From the NCBI GenBank assembly GCA_013288465.1, contig JABDBT010000114.1, positions 1 to 5,727 of the forward strand: DNA of 5,727 nt, read 5' to 3'. The notes below the pieces were generated by a model. The model ran no database searches. It was not told where the DNA came from and saw nothing but the letters and a program-made list of their open reading frames with translations. A program made the translations under genes and the position numbers. Position 1 is the first letter of the stretch; every line of letters begins with the position of its first letter. Below are positions 5,512 through 5,727 of the stretch, piece by piece. The DNA is from Bacteroidota bacterium. Lineage in GTDB: Bacteria; Bacteroidota; Bacteroidia; Sphingobacteriales; Sphingobacteriaceae.

Positions 5512-5727
5512 CGCAAATAATCAATAACCTGTTTATCACCGGCAACAAAAGCGCCAATGCCTGCCATTGATTTTGCGAAAGTGCCAAAATAAACATCGGT
5601 ACCTTCTATACAATTCTGTGCTTCATGCGTTCCGGCGCCGGTTTTGCCCATGGTACCAAAACCATGCGCGTCATCAACCAACATGCGGAAGTTAAATTTA
5701 TCTTTTAATGCTACTATCTCTTTTAAT
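5496..5727 (-). CDS. spt: PLP-dependent alpha-oxoamine synthase fragment, probably serine palmitoyltransferase
   Basis: Read on the minus strand from the window edge, the fragment gives LKEIVALKDKFNFRMLVDDAHGFG and continues to YFGTFAKSMAGIGAFVAGD and VIDYLRYNMRS. DDAHGFG carries the Asp and His that contact the PLP ring. The Lys of GTFAKS is the expected Schiff-base lysine. The family joins acyl-CoA to an amino acid with loss of CO2; members include serine palmitoyltransferase, glycine C-acetyltransferase (Kbl) and BioF. GTFAKSMAGIGAF and YLRYNMRS resemble serine palmitoyltransferases of sphingolipid-making Bacteroidota more than Kbl or BioF, but the fragment is short. The N-terminal half lies beyond the window. 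The C-terminal domain is missing: after RS (codon at 5496-5498) the frame continues to TAA at 5202-5204, but this is only the antisense of ftsZ. The ATG at 5682-5684 is internal, not a start. Confidence 0.75.

Overview
The window looks like a chromosomal piece of a Bacteroidota genome, most likely family Sphingobacteriaceae (Mucilaginibacter/Pedobacter-like). Reasons: the order murG-murC-ftsQ-ftsA-ftsZ, the Bacteroidota-type MurC, FtsA and FtsZ sequences, A/T-rich start regions without Shine-Dalgarno sequences, and a fragment of a serine-palmitoyltransferase-like enzyme, typical of these sphingolipid makers. The genus is inferred from sequence style, not from a search.

Layout. At 1-231 is the C-terminal end of murG, with an apparent one-base insertion in a run of seven A's. 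A strong hairpin with a T-tract (237-269) sits directly before the murC start. murC (279-1634), ftsQ (1627-2481) and ftsA (2483-3829) follow almost without gaps: an 8-base overlap, then a 1-base gap. The only long gap, 3830-4122, holds a palindromic repeat-like element (3879-3945), a dense cluster of five DnaA-box-like 9-mers (3979-4044) and a very AT-rich stretch before ftsZ (4123-5511). At the right end, on the minus strand, is the middle part of a PLP-dependent alpha-oxoamine synthase, probably serine palmitoyltransferase (5496-5727, running off the window).

How the genes work together. MurG makes lipid II and MurC adds the first L-alanine to UDP-MurNAc, so both supply peptidoglycan precursors. 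FtsZ forms the division ring, FtsA tethers it to the membrane, and FtsQ is the bitopic protein that connects the ring to the septal synthesis machinery. This is the distal part of the classical division and cell wall (dcw) cluster.

No new multi-gene system is visible. Two things deserve attention. First, the DnaA-box cluster with an adjacent AT-rich stretch upstream of ftsZ could be a replication origin or a DnaA-responsive control region. Second, ftsZ and the convergent synthase gene each lose their 3' ends at the same spot around 5495-5508, which looks like a chimeric join or a real rearrangement. With the murG frameshift, this join suggests draft or metagenomic sequence of imperfect quality.
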